DNA from: Laccaria trichodermophora | Lineage: Eukaryota; Basidiomycota; Agaricomycetes; Agaricales; Hydnangiaceae | Length of the DNA stretch: 64,000 nt | Direction: 5' to 3' | Assembly: GCA_018417955.1 (NCBI GenBank) | Contig: JACTVC010000001.1 | Coordinates: 1,116,001-1,180,000, forward strand | In this document: positions 45,931 to 58,487 of the stretch, piece by piece | Layout of the letters: each line of letters opens with the position of its first letter | How positions within the stretch are numbered: position 1 is the first letter of the stretch | The notes under the pieces: generated by a model | The model's input: the letters and a program-made list of their open reading frames with translations, nothing else | What the model was told of the DNA's origin: nothing | Databases searched by the model: none | Program-made: the position numbers and the translations under genes

Positions 45931-46791
45931 GTTTATGCTTTCTGTGTCAATCGTTTGGATGCTTCAATAAAAGGCGTGGGTATCTCATCGTTATGTAGGC
46001 TTGGGTGCCCATTCTTCACTCCAACATGAGAAAAAAAATATGATATGCATTCTTTCCTCACCCGAACAGAATGACTGTCTAAGCTTGAAACGAGCGTTCT
46101 ATACTCTCTCAGGTTTGAAGAAGACTCAATGCAAGAGCGGTGAGGGATAAGGACGTTCGTCGGACACAAAGAAGGCGGTAAGGAGATAGCACATATGGTG
46201 GAGGGCGCCTTGCATAGACTAATAGCCAGAACGTTGGAAGGCTTCCAAACTCCAAGCTCCCGCTAGAGCACATGTCAACATTCAATGCTCACCGCGATAG
46301 ACTCGAGCATCATCGTTCCTTAATTTTGAGTTACTTAGATGTAGGCGGGTGGGACCTTAATGAATTGAGCTTGTACCGGGCTGCAGAAGCCGATTATCGT
46401 TTCCGAGGACTGGCCAACTTGGTCTTCAAGCTTCCGCCTATGGCACGCAGATTTGCGCGGACCGTCCAGGTCGGAGATGGCCGATTCATAAGAGATGAAG
46501 TCGAGAAGACTGAGAGGCGATCCAAGCGGTGCTTCGAAAAAACCAGCGTTCAGAGGTGGCGAGGTCTTTGCGCTCTGCGCTCCTCATCCCGAAGACGAAC
46601 GAATCCACCGGAAACCGCGTTCAATTAGTCTCGCACTGGCACTGCACGGCATGGCGGTGGCGGTCGAAAAATAGGTTTAGGCAGCCGTCATAGTATAGTA
46701 GAGCTACGTGGATAGATAACTGTTCAGATCTCGAACGCTAATGGCTAAGTTTCAATTCAGTCTTGTCACCGCCGTGAGAATGCGAGCGCAC
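45931..46791. other. Intergenic; one unsupported 118-codon frame
   Basis: Between the convergent ends of the ribosomal protein gene and the arylesterase-like gene. An ATG-initiated intronless frame at 46272-46628 (plus) encodes 118 residues, including DLNELSLYRAAEADYRFRG. It shows no recognised family, so it is not called. Confidence 0.4.
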
Positions 46792-48236
46792 TTAGAGCTT
46801 GCATACGAATAATGATGGAGCGGTAACGCCTGCGCAAAAGGAGAAATCAGAACCTCGATAACAAAGCCACGGAAATATGTGGACAGACCATTCAAGAAGA
46901 GCAGCTTCCTTTCCGCGTCGTGAACAACGGTAGTGATGCCCGAGGCAAAGGTCCCATCGTCTTCGAAGACCTTGTCCATTTTATATTTTTCACCGTAGAA
47001 CGCGTTTGGGCCGGTGTTTATGGAGAAACGAAGCGCGTTGGATGGACAGGGGATTGTGGGATCTGAAAAGTGTTGCAAGGCGAGAATGAGCGCGTTGGGA
47101 AAGCCTGGAGATGGATTGAGTCGAGTTAGAGAGTTAGAAAACTTCCAAATGCTTACCCGCTGCCCAGACATGTCCCGCCGAGTCAACGGATAGGTTGTCC
47201 ATTCCACGATCTTGCAAAATGATAAGTGAATTGCCCCAGAGGTGCTGTTGATTCTTTTCATACCGGTTTTCACGTAGTCTGTAATTACAAGCGATTTATC
47301 GGCTTGCGGCTCAAGAATTGTCAGACCACCCCAAACAGCGTTAGCAACATAAAAGGTTCCGTTAGGGGCCTGCGCGATGCCATTATTGCCGTGCATGTTC
47401 TTGATTGCGAACTTGCATCCTTCATCAACGTGACAATAGCCCACGGATGTAACTGCATAGCCCAACATTTCGAGATCTCTTGTCTGATGCTGTTGTTAAA
47501 AATAGAAAGAAAGATACGCCGTCAAGTAGATGCTTACCAGACCGACTCTAGCACCGTGATCGTTCGTGAAGTAGAAGCTCTTTCCATCAGGAGAGCCGAC
47601 GATGTCATTGGGTGTGATAATGACGGATTCATCTTGGAAGGTCCTGATGTGGGTCATCGTAGAACCGCCAATGGTAGTCTTGAACAGCTCAATGACGGAA
47701 TCTGCGCCGACTTTGGATGCGAGAACATTGCCAAGCGGAGCACGGTGGTTAACCAGATAGATGAAAAGATCATTAGGGTTAGACGACGATGGAACGACAT
47801 CCATTCCGTGTAGCGAGAGGCCGCGCGATTGGGTCGCAAAATTGGCGACGTTCAGACGGGTGATGCGCGATGTTTTAGGATCATAAGTCGCGACGTAATC
47901 GGTACGAGATGCGCCGGTCGCATTCAACCGCCCCATAGTGGGAGTCCAGTGGACGCGACTTTGTGGAGTAGAGCACGCCAAGTATATGAGCCCCGTTGGT
48001 TGGTGAAGAACCATTTCTGGAGCACATAAGAATGATAATAAAAATAAGACTGAGACAAGAAACGCACTCTCGCAAGCTGATAGCTCTGGCACGGTAATGC
48101 AGGCATCCTTATTGCCAATGTTCTCGACGACACGCCCTAGACCAAACTTGACAAGGGTAGGTTTGAGGTAGAGTTGGTAGAAACCCCCCAAAATGGCGAC
48201 AAGAACGACTAGGATATTGAGGATTGTGCGCGCCAT
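46792..48236 (-). CDS. Arylesterase/paraoxonase-like (SMP-30/strictosidine synthase fold) protein
   Basis: Six-bladed beta-propeller hydrolase, membrane-anchored at its N-terminus (ILNILVVLVAILGGFYQLYL). Exons (descending): 48236-48068, 48016-47538, 47489-47264, 47210-47157, 47104-46889, 46829-46792, giving 393 residues. Landmarks: GLSLHGMDVVPS, LFIYLVNHRAP, IITPNDIVGSPDGKSFYFTN (calcium-ligand Asn/Asp), KNMHGNNGIAQAPNGTFYVA, DRGMDNLSVDSAGHVWAAGF. The 38-nt last exon gives NGVTAPSLFVCKL, restoring the usual family end. Substrate is unknown. Its 5' end faces bleomycin hydrolase across 207 bp. Confidence 0.86.
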
Positions 48237-48443
48237 AGGAGCGGGGTGGAGGAAGAGGAGGAAACAAACGTGGCTTCCATGTTTATATTCATGATCATGT
48301 CGCCGTGGCGAGTGACAAGTGTTTTAGAGAAATGATTACGCCGTAACGGCAACCCCAGATTGGGGTTAGGGCGGTGAACCGAAAAGGCTCCGTTGCGACA
48401 GAGTGCTATCTCAGTTGCTTTCTCGTCTTCAACTCAAACCACC

Positions 48444-50314
48444 ATGGGTAACACTCCCTCTTCCAGGATACCCACTCCCAAGAATCCCAACTTCCCTCAC
48501 ACTCTCGATGAGAAGGATGTCATCTCCGAGTTATCGGCCTCCTTGTCGTCGCTGGAGATAGCTGTACCAAAGTCCAAGGACGGATCACTCACCCTCGGCC
48601 ATGTTGCGTCTTGGGAAGCGGCTGCTCAGAACGATTCTAAAGTCCATCTTGCCCGGACTATTCTATCTCAGACCGATATTCGCTCTGTCCTCACCTCGCG
48701 CGCAAGCCGAATAACCGACCAACACATCTTCAATAATGTTGTCGACTTCAAGACTGGTCCTATCACCAACCAGAAGAGCAGTGGCCGCTGCTGGATCTTT
48801 GCTACTACTAATGTCATCCGCTATGGGATAATGAAGAGGTTCAAACTCAAAGACTTTCAGCTGTCACAGGTCAGTGAATGAACGTCAAATAAACTCATAA
48901 CAAGCTGACAATCTTTGCTAGTCTTATCTGTTCTTCTGGGATAAGCTCAACAAGTCCAATTACTATCTTGAGCTCATGATCCAACATGCGGATCTACCCA
49001 TTGATGACCGCCTCATCTACCATCTCTCTGGTGACCTCATTAGCGATGGTGGCCAATGGGACATGGCCGTGAACTTACTCGAGAAATATGGCCTCGTTCC
49101 ACAGGCCATTTATCCTGAATCTACCCATTCCTCCCTCTCTGGGCCTCTCAACTCTCTCCTCAAGACTAAACTCCGTGAGCACGCTCTCATTCTTCGCGAC
49201 CTTGCGGCCTCCCTTCGCGGAGCCCACATCCGCGAAGAAACTGTTATTGCTACTCTTCGGGCAAAGAAGGAAGAGCTTATTAAGGAGATCTACAACATCA
49301 TGACTGCCACCCTCGGCGTGCCCCCTAACCCGAACAAGAAGTTTGTTTGGGAGTACATTGATGGCGATGATAAGACCGGTAGATGGGAGGGATCTCCCAA
49401 GGAATATTATGAACAATTTGGTACCAAGCCCTTCCCCGTAAGGATGGTTTTTTTTTTGGATTTCAGTCCTATCTTGAACAATATACTAGCCGACAGAGTC
49501 CTTCTCACTCATCAATGATCCCCGGAATGAGTATTCCAAGCTCTATACCGTCGACAAGCTTGGAAACATTTGGAATGGCAGGCCTGTGCTGTGTGCGTGC
49601 CACCCTTATTTGCCGGTCTCGCCTTTCTGAAGTCCTTCCAGATGTTAATACTGAAATTGATCACATGAAGCAAATGGTTGTTAAAGTGAGGCGTCTTCTT
49701 GCCCGATCTTTCATCTGCTAATATCTGTGTAGTTAATCAAAGCTGGTCAACCCGTCTTTTTTGGATGTGATGTTGGCAAGTTCTCTGACAAGGACGCTGG
49801 TATTATGGACACCGCACTGTTCGAATATGAGGTCCGTGTTGTTTTGTGCTTCCTCCAATGTAAATTCAAATCAATTGCCCTGTCAGAACGCGTTCGACAT
49901 CAAGCTGGGTCTGACCAAAGCCGAACGTCTCCAACTGGGAGATTCATCAATGACGCATGCTATGGTAATCTCAGGAGTTCACCTTGATCCGGAGGACAGA
50001 CCCGTTCGCTACAAAGTTGAGAACTCGTGGGGTGAAACTGCAGGAAAGGACGGATACTTTATCATGACGGACGAGTGGTTTACTGAGTACGTCTATGTAA
50101 CTCTTACTCGACGAACGAATACTGAACGTCGTTTTCTCCTCTTACAGATACGTCTACCAAGTGGTCGTTCCTAAAGCTCTGGCTCCCAAGGAGCTGGTGC
50201 ACGTCTACGAATCAGGAAACCCCATAGTTTTGCCGCCGTGGGATCCAATGGTATGTCATCTCAGAAATCACAAATTCTTTTCTGATTTTTCCTTTGAAGG
50301 GCTCCTTGGCGTGA
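48444..50314 (+). CDS. Bleomycin hydrolase-type cysteine aminopeptidase (C1B)
   Basis: Papain-fold aminopeptidase of the cytosol, barrel-shaped hexamer in relatives (yeast Lap3/Blh1). Exons: 48444-48869, 48922-49437, 49490-49592, 49642-49685, 49733-49831, 49887-50085, 50147-50250, 50300-50314, giving 501 residues. Catalytic Cys116 is in QKSSGRCWIFATTN, His420 in DSSMTHAMVISG and Asn442 in YKVENSWGETAGKDG. Other family blocks are QSYLFFWDKLNKSNYYLE, DGGQWDMAVNL, VKLIKAGQPVFFGCDVGKF. The 15-nt last exon gives the usual end WDPMGSLA. A non-ATG extension upstream is open but has no start; the chosen Met is followed by a short linker then the conserved core. Confidence 0.95.
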
Positions 50315-50562
50315 TTTTTGAGAGTTGTAGGGGACCTTTGTACTAAGCATGGGAGGGAGGGCAGGCTGTTGTACCTTGACTATTTATATAAATAACATTA
50401 TCCTTGCTTGCCGACTGCCGACGCTCACGGAAGAAAGTATTGTCTGTAGTCATCTGGTAGTCATCAAGCACGACAACATCCGACGGCCCATGATCCCCGC
50501 CATGTCTCTACGGTACAATCGGTGCCCCTGCATCTTTTCCTTTCCTTTCTCCACTACTATCT

Positions 50563-52082
50563 ATGGCTCCAGGCGGCGTACGCACGGGTTTTTCGTTTTT
50601 CGGTCTACTAGGCGGGGTCATGGCGATGCTGAAGCTCAAGGATGAATGGGACAGCAGGTGTATGTTGTTGATCTACGAGTCAATGTGCTCTGAGCACTGA
50701 TTTAAGTTTGTTATCCCACCAGACAAGCCGGTTGCCAGCGATGACGAGGAAGGCAGAGTCGCGCTGAACAGCCCCTACACTGACGGTGATGACGACGGCG
50801 CCGAGCCTGGTAGCAGGCTCTTGAACACCGAGATTCCCGTCAGGACGCCTAGAAGAAAGCGCAGCAAGTGCTGCATGTGTTGCGGCGTCGAGTACGTCCC
50901 CACGACCTTTTATTCACCAGACGCTCTCCTGACTCTGACTTCAGCTGTGGTTTATTCTGGAAAGCATTCGGCATCGTTGTCGCTCTTTTCACTTTGTACG
51001 GGGTATTCAATGTTCTCCGATGGGCATTCACCGTGTGTTTCCTCCAGTCCGTCGTGGTAGGACATCAACTTATACACGCGTATTAGAGTTCTCCTACAGG
51101 TCTCGAGGGCATGCCAGCCTTCAGCACGTCTCTCGGGTGCCTATCCGCATCCCACATCTACAATGGTTCCCAAGTGACTGTGACCGCGCCCGTAGGTGCC
51201 CAGTACGACCACACATTCGACATCCGTGGGGGCGCAGTAGGGACGTTCAAGCTCGCCGCCGGCCAAGCTGACGCAACCAACGTAAAATACGAGCTGACCA
51301 TCCGTGCGAGCGAGCAATCCACGCTCGGGAACGTCTTTTTCACCTACCCAGATATCGACGAGGACAACCGGGTCACTAACAGTCGTTTCGTCATTGACAC
51401 CCCGCGTCATGGCCCTGCCGACAAGTCGTGCATGCGCTACGACATTACGCTCTACGTCCCTCCTACCCTCAAGAAGCTGCACATCCTATCCCACACGGTC
51501 ATGCACCTTCAATTCGCTGAAGACGCTCAGATTGACTTGGACGACTTCCACGTGACACTTTTCACTCTGGACTCGAGTAATAGTATGATTTTGACCAACC
51601 AACACGTCCAAGCTCGTGAGCATCTGTCCTTGGAGGTTTTCCGTGGCTGGATTGTGGGAGACGTGTCTCTATCGAACGATACTGCCATCACCACTCAGCG
51701 CGGTGATGGTATAGCCAACGTCCGTGTTCACCCCGTGGCCCCCTCGGACCCTAACAATCCCGAAGTCGCGGTCCTCAGAACGACCACTGGTGCCGGACGA
51801 ACGGACATATTCTACATTGGCAACAAAGCGTTCAAGAGGCCCATCGAGAGCACACATATGTCGTCGAGGAACGCAGAGGTGTACCTCACTTACAAAGAAG
51901 CAGAGTTCAACGGAAAGATCGAGCTTGAATCGAAATCATACACTCTCATTGGAGGCCAGAGGCTCGTTGGGGGTCCTCCGGCAGAGGAGGGTCAGGTGCA
52001 TTGGACGCACTTTGCTGGGAATAAAGATGGTGCGGATAAAATTCGAGTTAGTTCGAGGGGTTGGACTGGGCTCTATTTCTGA
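50563..52082 (+). CDS. Single-pass membrane protein of unknown function
   Basis: Exons: 50563-50659, 50723-50891, 50945-51032, 51108-52082, in frame, giving 442 residues. The first 85 residues are cytosolic and charged, ending in a basic/Cys stretch (RRKRSKCCMCCGVE). One membrane helix follows (FWKAFGIVVALFTLYGVFNVL). The large remainder, starting MPAFSTSLGC, is rich in beta-strand patterns (FDIRGGAVGTFKLA, YDITLYVPPTLKKLHILS, LEVFRGWIVGDVSL, IELESKSYTLIGG) and resembles adhesin-like sheets found in many basidiomycete proteins of this architecture. Function is unknown. The acceptor of the last intron was chosen to hold frame and is the least certain point. Confidence 0.72.
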
Positions 52083-52352
52083 GTTGTTGGAATTGAAGGT
52101 GGATTGTATTGTTGAACAACTTATCACACTCACACACTCCTTTTGTCGCTTTCTATATTATTATTTAAATTGTTCCAAGTTCCAAGGCAGATTCCACGTT
52201 AGGTGGTGGGTGGGTGTGGAAGACGAGGAGAACATCCACTAGGGCATGTGGGGACATCTTCTAAGTAAGCGCCTGGCTCATGTTTTACGAAGGTCTGTTG
52301 GACCTCGAAGCGATCCTGTCTGCCAGGTAGCATTATTGGATGGGAGTTATCA

Positions 52353-53165
52353 TTACGACTTGGGCTTTGCATCCTGATGACTGGTGGGTTCCGCAAGCCG
52401 CTCGTCCACTTGTGGTTGCTGGTACTCCCTGTGCAAACCGTAATTACGGCTTCGTGCAACAGCCTCCGCCATGGCTTCGCGTCGCGTAGTGGTCGTTTCA
52501 TAAACGACAATAAGTATCGTCTATACGTTCCCCACGCAAAATTCATTCAGTTGAAAAAATCCTTACTCTGAAGAGAAAATTATAACATACCCCGACAACG
52601 CCCAAGATGATAACCTTGTCTTTCCAGCTTTCATCCGCCGCGCCGCTGTTATACAGCTCCTGCCTGCGTTGACGCGTTGCCCTCCAAGCCGCCGTTGATC
52701 GATACGTCGTGTCCGCAGCCTTGGACCCCGAGGGACTAAGTGCGCTGCCGGACGGGGTCTTGCCCCTCAGCACGTCGTACGCCGCCGTTATAGCCTGAAA
52801 TTGGGCATGAGCTACTTCGGGGGATACAGATAGCCCAGGTTTATCTGGATGATATAACCGGACGAGGTCGAAATCTGGTATTCACATTTTAGCACAGATG
52901 GATGGATGTACAAGGCGAAACGGAATGAGCCACACTCACATCGTGTTTTTATATCACTCTCCGACGCACCGCGAGGGAGGTGAAAGATTTGGTAGGGCGT
53001 TGGATTGTGGTTGGTGGGATAGGGAAATTGGCAATCAGGTTGGTGTGAAGACGATATGGAGGCTGAAGCAGTTGTTGAATTTGCTCGTCGGGCAGGTCTC
53101 CGACATACTGCTGCACGATGAACACAGCTTCGTACACTTGAAAGCCTCGTCGGAAGTGATAGCAT
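52353..53165 (-). CDS. J-domain (DnaJ-type) membrane protein, probably mitochondrial
   Basis: Hsp70 co-chaperone. Exons (descending): 53165-52940, 52874-52591, 52520-52353, giving 225 residues. The N-terminus is basic and Ser-rich (MLSLPTRLSSVRSCVHRAAV), like a mitochondrial presequence. The J domain (about residues 60-120) runs from TPYQIFHLPRGASESDIK to YHPDKPG, with the diagnostic His-Pro-Asp at about 84-86, and on to FQAITAAYDVLRG. A membrane helix near WKDKVIILGVVGTILIVVYE is created by the last splice, followed by a charged tail. Without that splice the protein would end soon after 52560. Confidence 0.86.
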
Positions 53166-53276
53166 TGGCGAAGTTGAAGATTAATATTGGGAAGCGTCGG
53201 ACATCGTGGATCAGAACGGAACGGAGGAATATTATACATGATCTTATTTATACATTTACACAGTATTGGCTCAAGA

Positions 53277-54204
53277 TTATGATTCATCCATTGCCTCCTC
53301 CAAATCGGCCTTCACATCCCCAACAGCTGCTAATGCGGTTCTCAACTCCTGCGCCGTCCCCAGCTCCTCAGCCGCCGTCTCCAAATTATCCACCGCCCTG
53401 CTCCCACCCCGGTCTGCGCCTCCCTTGGCCAACAGCCGATCAACTGCCCAGTTAACATACCCACTCTTGTTCGTCTCCCATTGTCTCTGCCCCGGATCGA
53501 CGGGCGTGTCGAGCTGCCGGTCCGGTGGGGGTAGTGTAGATAGTGCTTGGTACATGCTCAGAAACTTCGGTGGAATGGCCTTCATTTTGTCGAGAGGCGA
53601 AGGAACGGAGGGGGACGACGCGAGGTGGGAGAGATTATCTAAACGCATCTCTGCCACCTTTCGTTTTTGTGATGAGACGCGCACAGCGCGGGTGAGGAGT
53701 CGATTGAGTTTCCTTTGCTGTAATTGAGTCAAGCAAGGGAAATGGCAACAAAATGAAACGCACGTTATCAAGCTGATTCCTAAGATCCTCCATCTCATTC
53801 ATGAGCTCTTGTTCTCTCTCAACCGTCACTGTTAAATCCAATCCCTCTTGATGCGGGAGGACAATGGGTAAATCAGGTGGAATATGGAAGATATTTCGCA
53901 ACGACCATCCCTCGAAGAAATCGAACGCAATGTCCGTGTGGTGCTCCAGCAACGTCTGGAACGCGACTAAACCCTGTTCTACCTCGTGTGTGCTGTCGAT
54001 TGCAGCGGTATCGCCTCGAGAGGCGCGTTCCTCGGCCCACTTTTCGAGAAATTCTTCCATGCCATTGACACCATCTTGCACGGCGTTATTGGCGATGTTT
54101 ATTATATCGTCGAGCAGAATTTGGGGTGAGAATCCCAGAGCTTCGCATAGTAGAAGCGTTGGCGCCTGTGTACTTGACGCAGGAAGAGATGACGAAACTG
54201 ACAT
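53277..54204 (-). CDS. MIS12: Kinetochore protein MIS12 (Mtw1)
   Basis: Core subunit of the Mis12 complex linking centromeric chromatin to the Ndc80 complex. Two exons of equal length, 54204-53764 and 53717-53277, give 293 residues. The N-terminal signature LGFSPQILLDDIINIANNAV followed by GMEEFLEKWAEE is the Mis12 family hallmark. FQTLLEHHTDIAFDFFEGWS and a long coiled-coil stretch (VEREQELMNEMEDLRNQLDN) follow. The second exon is helical and acidic. Length and order match fungal Mis12. Confidence 0.9.
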
Positions 54205-54415
54205 GTAAATTGGGAGGAGGAACGGGACGCGTGACTTGCGCGTCGCGTTGCAATGTTACCGTAAAACAAAACCAACACAAAACTTGATCGTAAATAATAT
54301 ACAAATAACTGAGTTTGAAGATACAAAATGCCTTGGAGTGAGTGTGTGCAATTAACAAAGATAAGCTAAGAGTCCAAATGGATGTGGTGGGTGTGGTGTC
54401 TAAAAAATGAAATCT

Positions 54416-56977
54416 CTATGATTCTTGATCATTCTGCTCTTGTATATGTCGATCTTGTAGATGTGATTGACGATGGCCATGATTTGACGCTGACCCGCCA
54501 CCAATCTCCGATGGTGAAGAAGGGGGGAAGGGGGAAGGTGAGAGGGAATGATGCCCTACTGATGAGCCAGGGAGTAGAGAGTTTTGCCTACTCCTCCCAT
54601 TATTATCGTGCGCAATGCTTGATCCTGCTGGTGACATCGGTGGTGAAAGTGAAAACGACCATCTTCTCGGTAACAATGAACCTAGCGTCATCGTCCCGGA
54701 TTCCCGTGAATAGATACTTGGCGGTTCCATCGTTGTCACTGTCGTCGCAGTTGGGGATATCGGGAAGGGCTGCAAAAGCTCATTATCTACAGAGAAACTT
54801 TGCTCGGGAGTTGGATTGGTGGGGCGTCCGCCAGGATAGGCATGATCCCACGACTCCAGATCCGTTCTGGACCTGTTCGGACTCTCGTGGCGGCTGCCAC
54901 TTTCAGGGATACCTTTCTCAAGTATGGAGCCTGCCGAATCACGGGGTGAATCAAATGGCCGTGGGTTCCTCGCTCTTCTCCACAGCAAAAGGAGGCCAGA
55001 GTGAACGATGAGGTTGAAGATGACGATAAGGACGGACACAGAGAAGATGATGGCAATGACGATCCCAATGACGACCCGCGGAATCGCCTTGACCTGCAAG
55101 CTCTCAAGAAATGCAATCATCATCCCTGTGCACACAAGTCGAATGATTGCCAGAAACGTCGAAAAGACGTCCCCTCCCTTGTTTTTGAACGGTTTCAGGG
55201 CCACATGTGCTGCAACCAGGCCCAATTCGACGACCAGCAAGAGTGCGATTTGGACCTCTGCACGATATCTGGCAAAAGCGATGAAGAGAGCTTTAAGAAT
55301 GGCGGCAGCTAAAAAGATGAGGAAGAAGTAATATCGCTGCGGGCGGTATCGCGCATAAAGCACGCCGTATGAGTTTATGTGTGCCTCTCCAGGCGTGTAC
55401 AGCCCGTAGGCAGAATCATGCCGCGCGCGACGAAGTGTAAGGAAGATGGGGTACGCAATCAGACCCACGATGGCCAAGAGTGTGATGACTGAAATCAGTA
55501 TCGATAGCCATGAATCCTTCAGGGTCCATTGGTAGAAGATGAAGATGAGAAGAGGAAGTGAGGCAACCAATCCCTATGATAACGTTACATCAGCGCCATG
55601 TCGGATCAGCAACGGACGATCTTACCATACGCAGAAACCAGGACTTCACGAAGGATGGGTAGTCGTACTTCAGGTTCGCGTGCCGGTCCTTCTTTCGCCT
55701 GATGTGTCGCAGGGCCAAAAGAAGGCCGTACCCGAGAATGGCAACTGCGAAGCCAATTGCGAACATGATCAGGGTGCAAAAGAAAATCGTCATAAACGCG
55801 TTGGCCGTTGCGATATGAATCAAGTTCACGTAGATCGGAATGCCGGCTTGGAGGACATTCGATGACTGCGCTGTGACAGTTTGCACTTCGCCCTGTATGG
55901 TATCGCGTTTGATAAGACTGGCGGCGTTCAACCCTGATGAATCTGTGCCAGAAACAAACTTCATCGCGGTTGAAACGAAGTTACCGAAGAGGTCCAAAGC
56001 AGAGAGCGATGGAGAGAAGATGGATTGGAAGTTGTAAGGGCTGATCTTCCGATTTACCAGTCCAACGGCGGGTCCAGCACTTGCATCAGCAAGTTTGCCC
56101 CCCGTGAGGTGGCGCATCTGGTCGATAGAGTTCTGGATACTGGTCGAGGAGAAGAGACCTAGAGCCCAGGAAAAATTGAGAGCAAATGAAGTGTACACAG
56201 AAGGGTAGTTGAGATTGAGGAGAGCGCTGCTTGCAATGGTCTGATAGAGATATATCAGCTCAAGCAAGCGGAATGGAGCCAACGCGTCGGTGGACAGTAA
56301 GGACAACAATAGCGCTAATACCAAAGCGGCAATCGCAATTCCTCCTGTTGTCCACTCGACGGCAGTCTGGTGAGCAGACCATCCATTGGAGAGGGTTGCC
56401 TGAACGCAGGCCTTCAGAGCACCGGTATGGACATCTCTCAAAGTTAGCTGCGCAAATCCTTCTAGGTCAGGAATCTTGAAAGCGATGCCTGGTATCATCG
56501 AGGCCATGCCTAGCGTGCTAGGAAGTTTAAGGGAATCGGCACCCGTGAAATTATAAGCGGGGAGGGGGCAAAGGGCTCCGTCAAGAATGTTGCAGAGCTC
56601 AATGGTTACATTGACGGGATTCATTCCATACACGTTGAGGAAAAGATTGGCAGTGACATTAAGGTTCGCTTGCTGTGGAGTTGCGTTAAATGGTGTGGAG
56701 CAGGGTGATGAAAGTGATGACACGTACGACGCTGGCGGCAGAAATGTTGAAAGAGACCGATTGGTTTGATGGAAAGTAGGCAACCTCAAAGCGCGAAATA
56801 AGAAGTGACTCTGGAGGTGTGCAATAAGTAACGGAAGAAGTAACTACAATTGTGCGTTAGACGAGAACGAAGTAAGGCAGAGGAGGACTTACAAACTGAT
56901 TCCTCCCTCGAATATGAAAGCGACGCGAAAGAGAGAAGGAAGAAAGCGATGGCTCGCAACCAGGCGAGAGAAAACAT
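54416..56977 (-). CDS. TRP-like flavin carrier / Pkd2-type membrane protein
   Basis: Fungal transient-receptor-potential family (FLC/Pkd2), proposed in FAD transport to the ER and calcium or cell-wall signalling. Exons (descending): 56977-56893, 56843-56728, 56672-55626, 55573-54416, giving 801 residues. A signal peptide is followed by an ML-like lumenal domain (TYCTPPESLLISRFEVAYF, NQSVSFNISAASV, LFLNVYGMNPVNVTIELC). About nine membrane segments follow, including GGIAIAALVLALLLSLL, FMTIFFCTLIMFAIGFAVAI, SILISVITLLAIVGLIAYPI and VVIGIVIAIIFSVSVLIVIF. The C-terminal 190 residues are Ser/Pro-rich and cytosolic. The two small 5' introns are supported because they restore the family N-terminus. 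Confidence 0.92.
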
Positions 56978-57748
56978 TGAGAGAAAGAAGGGAAACGCGT
57001 CAGATTATGGGTGAACGCTATGAAAGCTTCTTTTCAACAAAGTATAAAAAGGTATCAGGGGTGCATTGTTGTCGTACCGTAATGTTGCCGTGCTATTGTT
57101 CTTTCTGCGGATGCCAGCGACCAGTTTTGTGAGGGCTGTGAGTAGCCAGGGCTTGGCTATATGTATGGTGGAGATGGGTTGACGTCGTTAACGAAAGTGT
57201 GGGTTGGAGCGCAACGTTCATACGGCGTGTAAGGATGGGGCTCAAATTTGTTCAATTGATGGTACTATTCGATGCTATTTTTGGAACAGACAGATCATCG
57301 CTTACACTGCTCTACCCCGTTCTTGCCAGCAACGCAGCACCAGCGCGCCCCGTCGCTCAGCGTGTCCATTCCACTTCTAGTCCTCAACATTCGACAGCCG
57401 CCAAGTTTCGTCTGCCGTGCCCAGCACATGAGGCGTTTGGGTGCCTTTGTCATCGGCCTTTTGTCATTTTTCTCGGCAGCTGCGGCGCGTATGATACAAT
57501 CTAAAATCTATTCGTCTCGGCGATCCGTAAAGACCGTCAAGTAGAACATTTTGCTCGTAGACAGTCTCTGGACAGCAGGTTGTCTGAACCAGTAATCGAT
57601 AATCAATGAGACCGTGTTGAAAGAAATTATCGAAGAACTATTACTAATATGTACATGTCTACAAATTGAAAAGTTCCCACGAATCGGAACTTTCCGCTCA
57701 GCCCGAGAGAGACCGAACTTTTGCTCGTCGTCCACATCGTCCCCAACC
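56978..57748. other. Divergent region between flavin carrier and OSCP
   Basis: About 770 nt between two divergent starts, expected to hold both promoters. Short frames on plus (57199-57544) have no domain. No RNA gene was recognised. Confidence 0.4.
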
Positions 57749-58487
57749 ATGTTACTCGCATCCTCCGCACGCTCAGTCGTCGCCACTCCCGGCCTGGGCC
57801 GCCGTGCAGCCTCTGTCATTGCCGGAAAATACTCCAAGGCAGTCTTTGGCGCTGCCCTTGCCAAGTCACCAGCGACCCTCACCAAAGTCCACACCGAGCT
57901 CGCGGGCGTGTCCAACTCTATCAAGACTCGGCCGGAAGTTGATGGGTTCGTTCACAACCCAACACTGTCTTTGCAAGAGCGCACGAAGGGTTTAGAGTCG
58001 CTTTTCTCGAAATTGGAGGGAACCGGACCCAAAAAGGAACAGGTTTCGGAAATTACCAAAAACTTGCTGTCAGTGTTGTCGGAGAACGGGAGATTGGGAG
58101 AGACACAAGCCGTTATTGAAGGGTTCAACGAGCTTGTTTCGCAGTACAAGGGAGAATTGACCGTCACTGTCACGTCCGCTACGCCTCTGACAAAGGACGT
58201 CCTTACTCGCCTGGAGACGACACTAAAGCAATCACAAACCGCTCAGGCTGCCAAAGTGCTCAAGATCACTAACAAGGTGCGTATTATACTTCTCAAATTA
58301 TATTTCTTCGCTGAGTTGCCCACAGGTAAACCCCGCGGTGTTGGGTGGTTTGATTGTTGACTTCGGAGACAAAACCATCGACTTGAGTGTACAATCGCGT
58401 GTGACCAAATTAAACAATGCTCTTACGCGTACGACTCGTTCTTCTGGCTTTATTCGCTTGACTGACAAGTCTACTAGAATCGGTCTA
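57749..58487 (+). CDS. ATP5: ATP synthase subunit 5 (OSCP), mitochondrial
   Basis: Stator subunit of F1Fo ATP synthase. Exons: 57749-58276, 58326-58428, 58477-58487, giving 213 residues. The mitochondrial presequence is rich in Arg/Ala/Ser (MLLASSARSVVATPGLGRRA). The OSCP core reads YSKAVFGAALAKSPATLTKV, GFVHNPTLSLQERTK, TKNLLSVLSENGRLGE, GELTVTVTSATPLTKD and VLGGLIVDFGDKTIDLSVQ. The last exon is only 11 nt and gives NNALTQSV, the normal OSCP end; without it the frame runs on as an unrelated tail. Confidence 0.94.

Noticed and set aside
46272..46628. 118-codon ATG-initiated frame on plus
   Set aside because: Intronless, no recognised family, lies in the 3' region between convergent genes.
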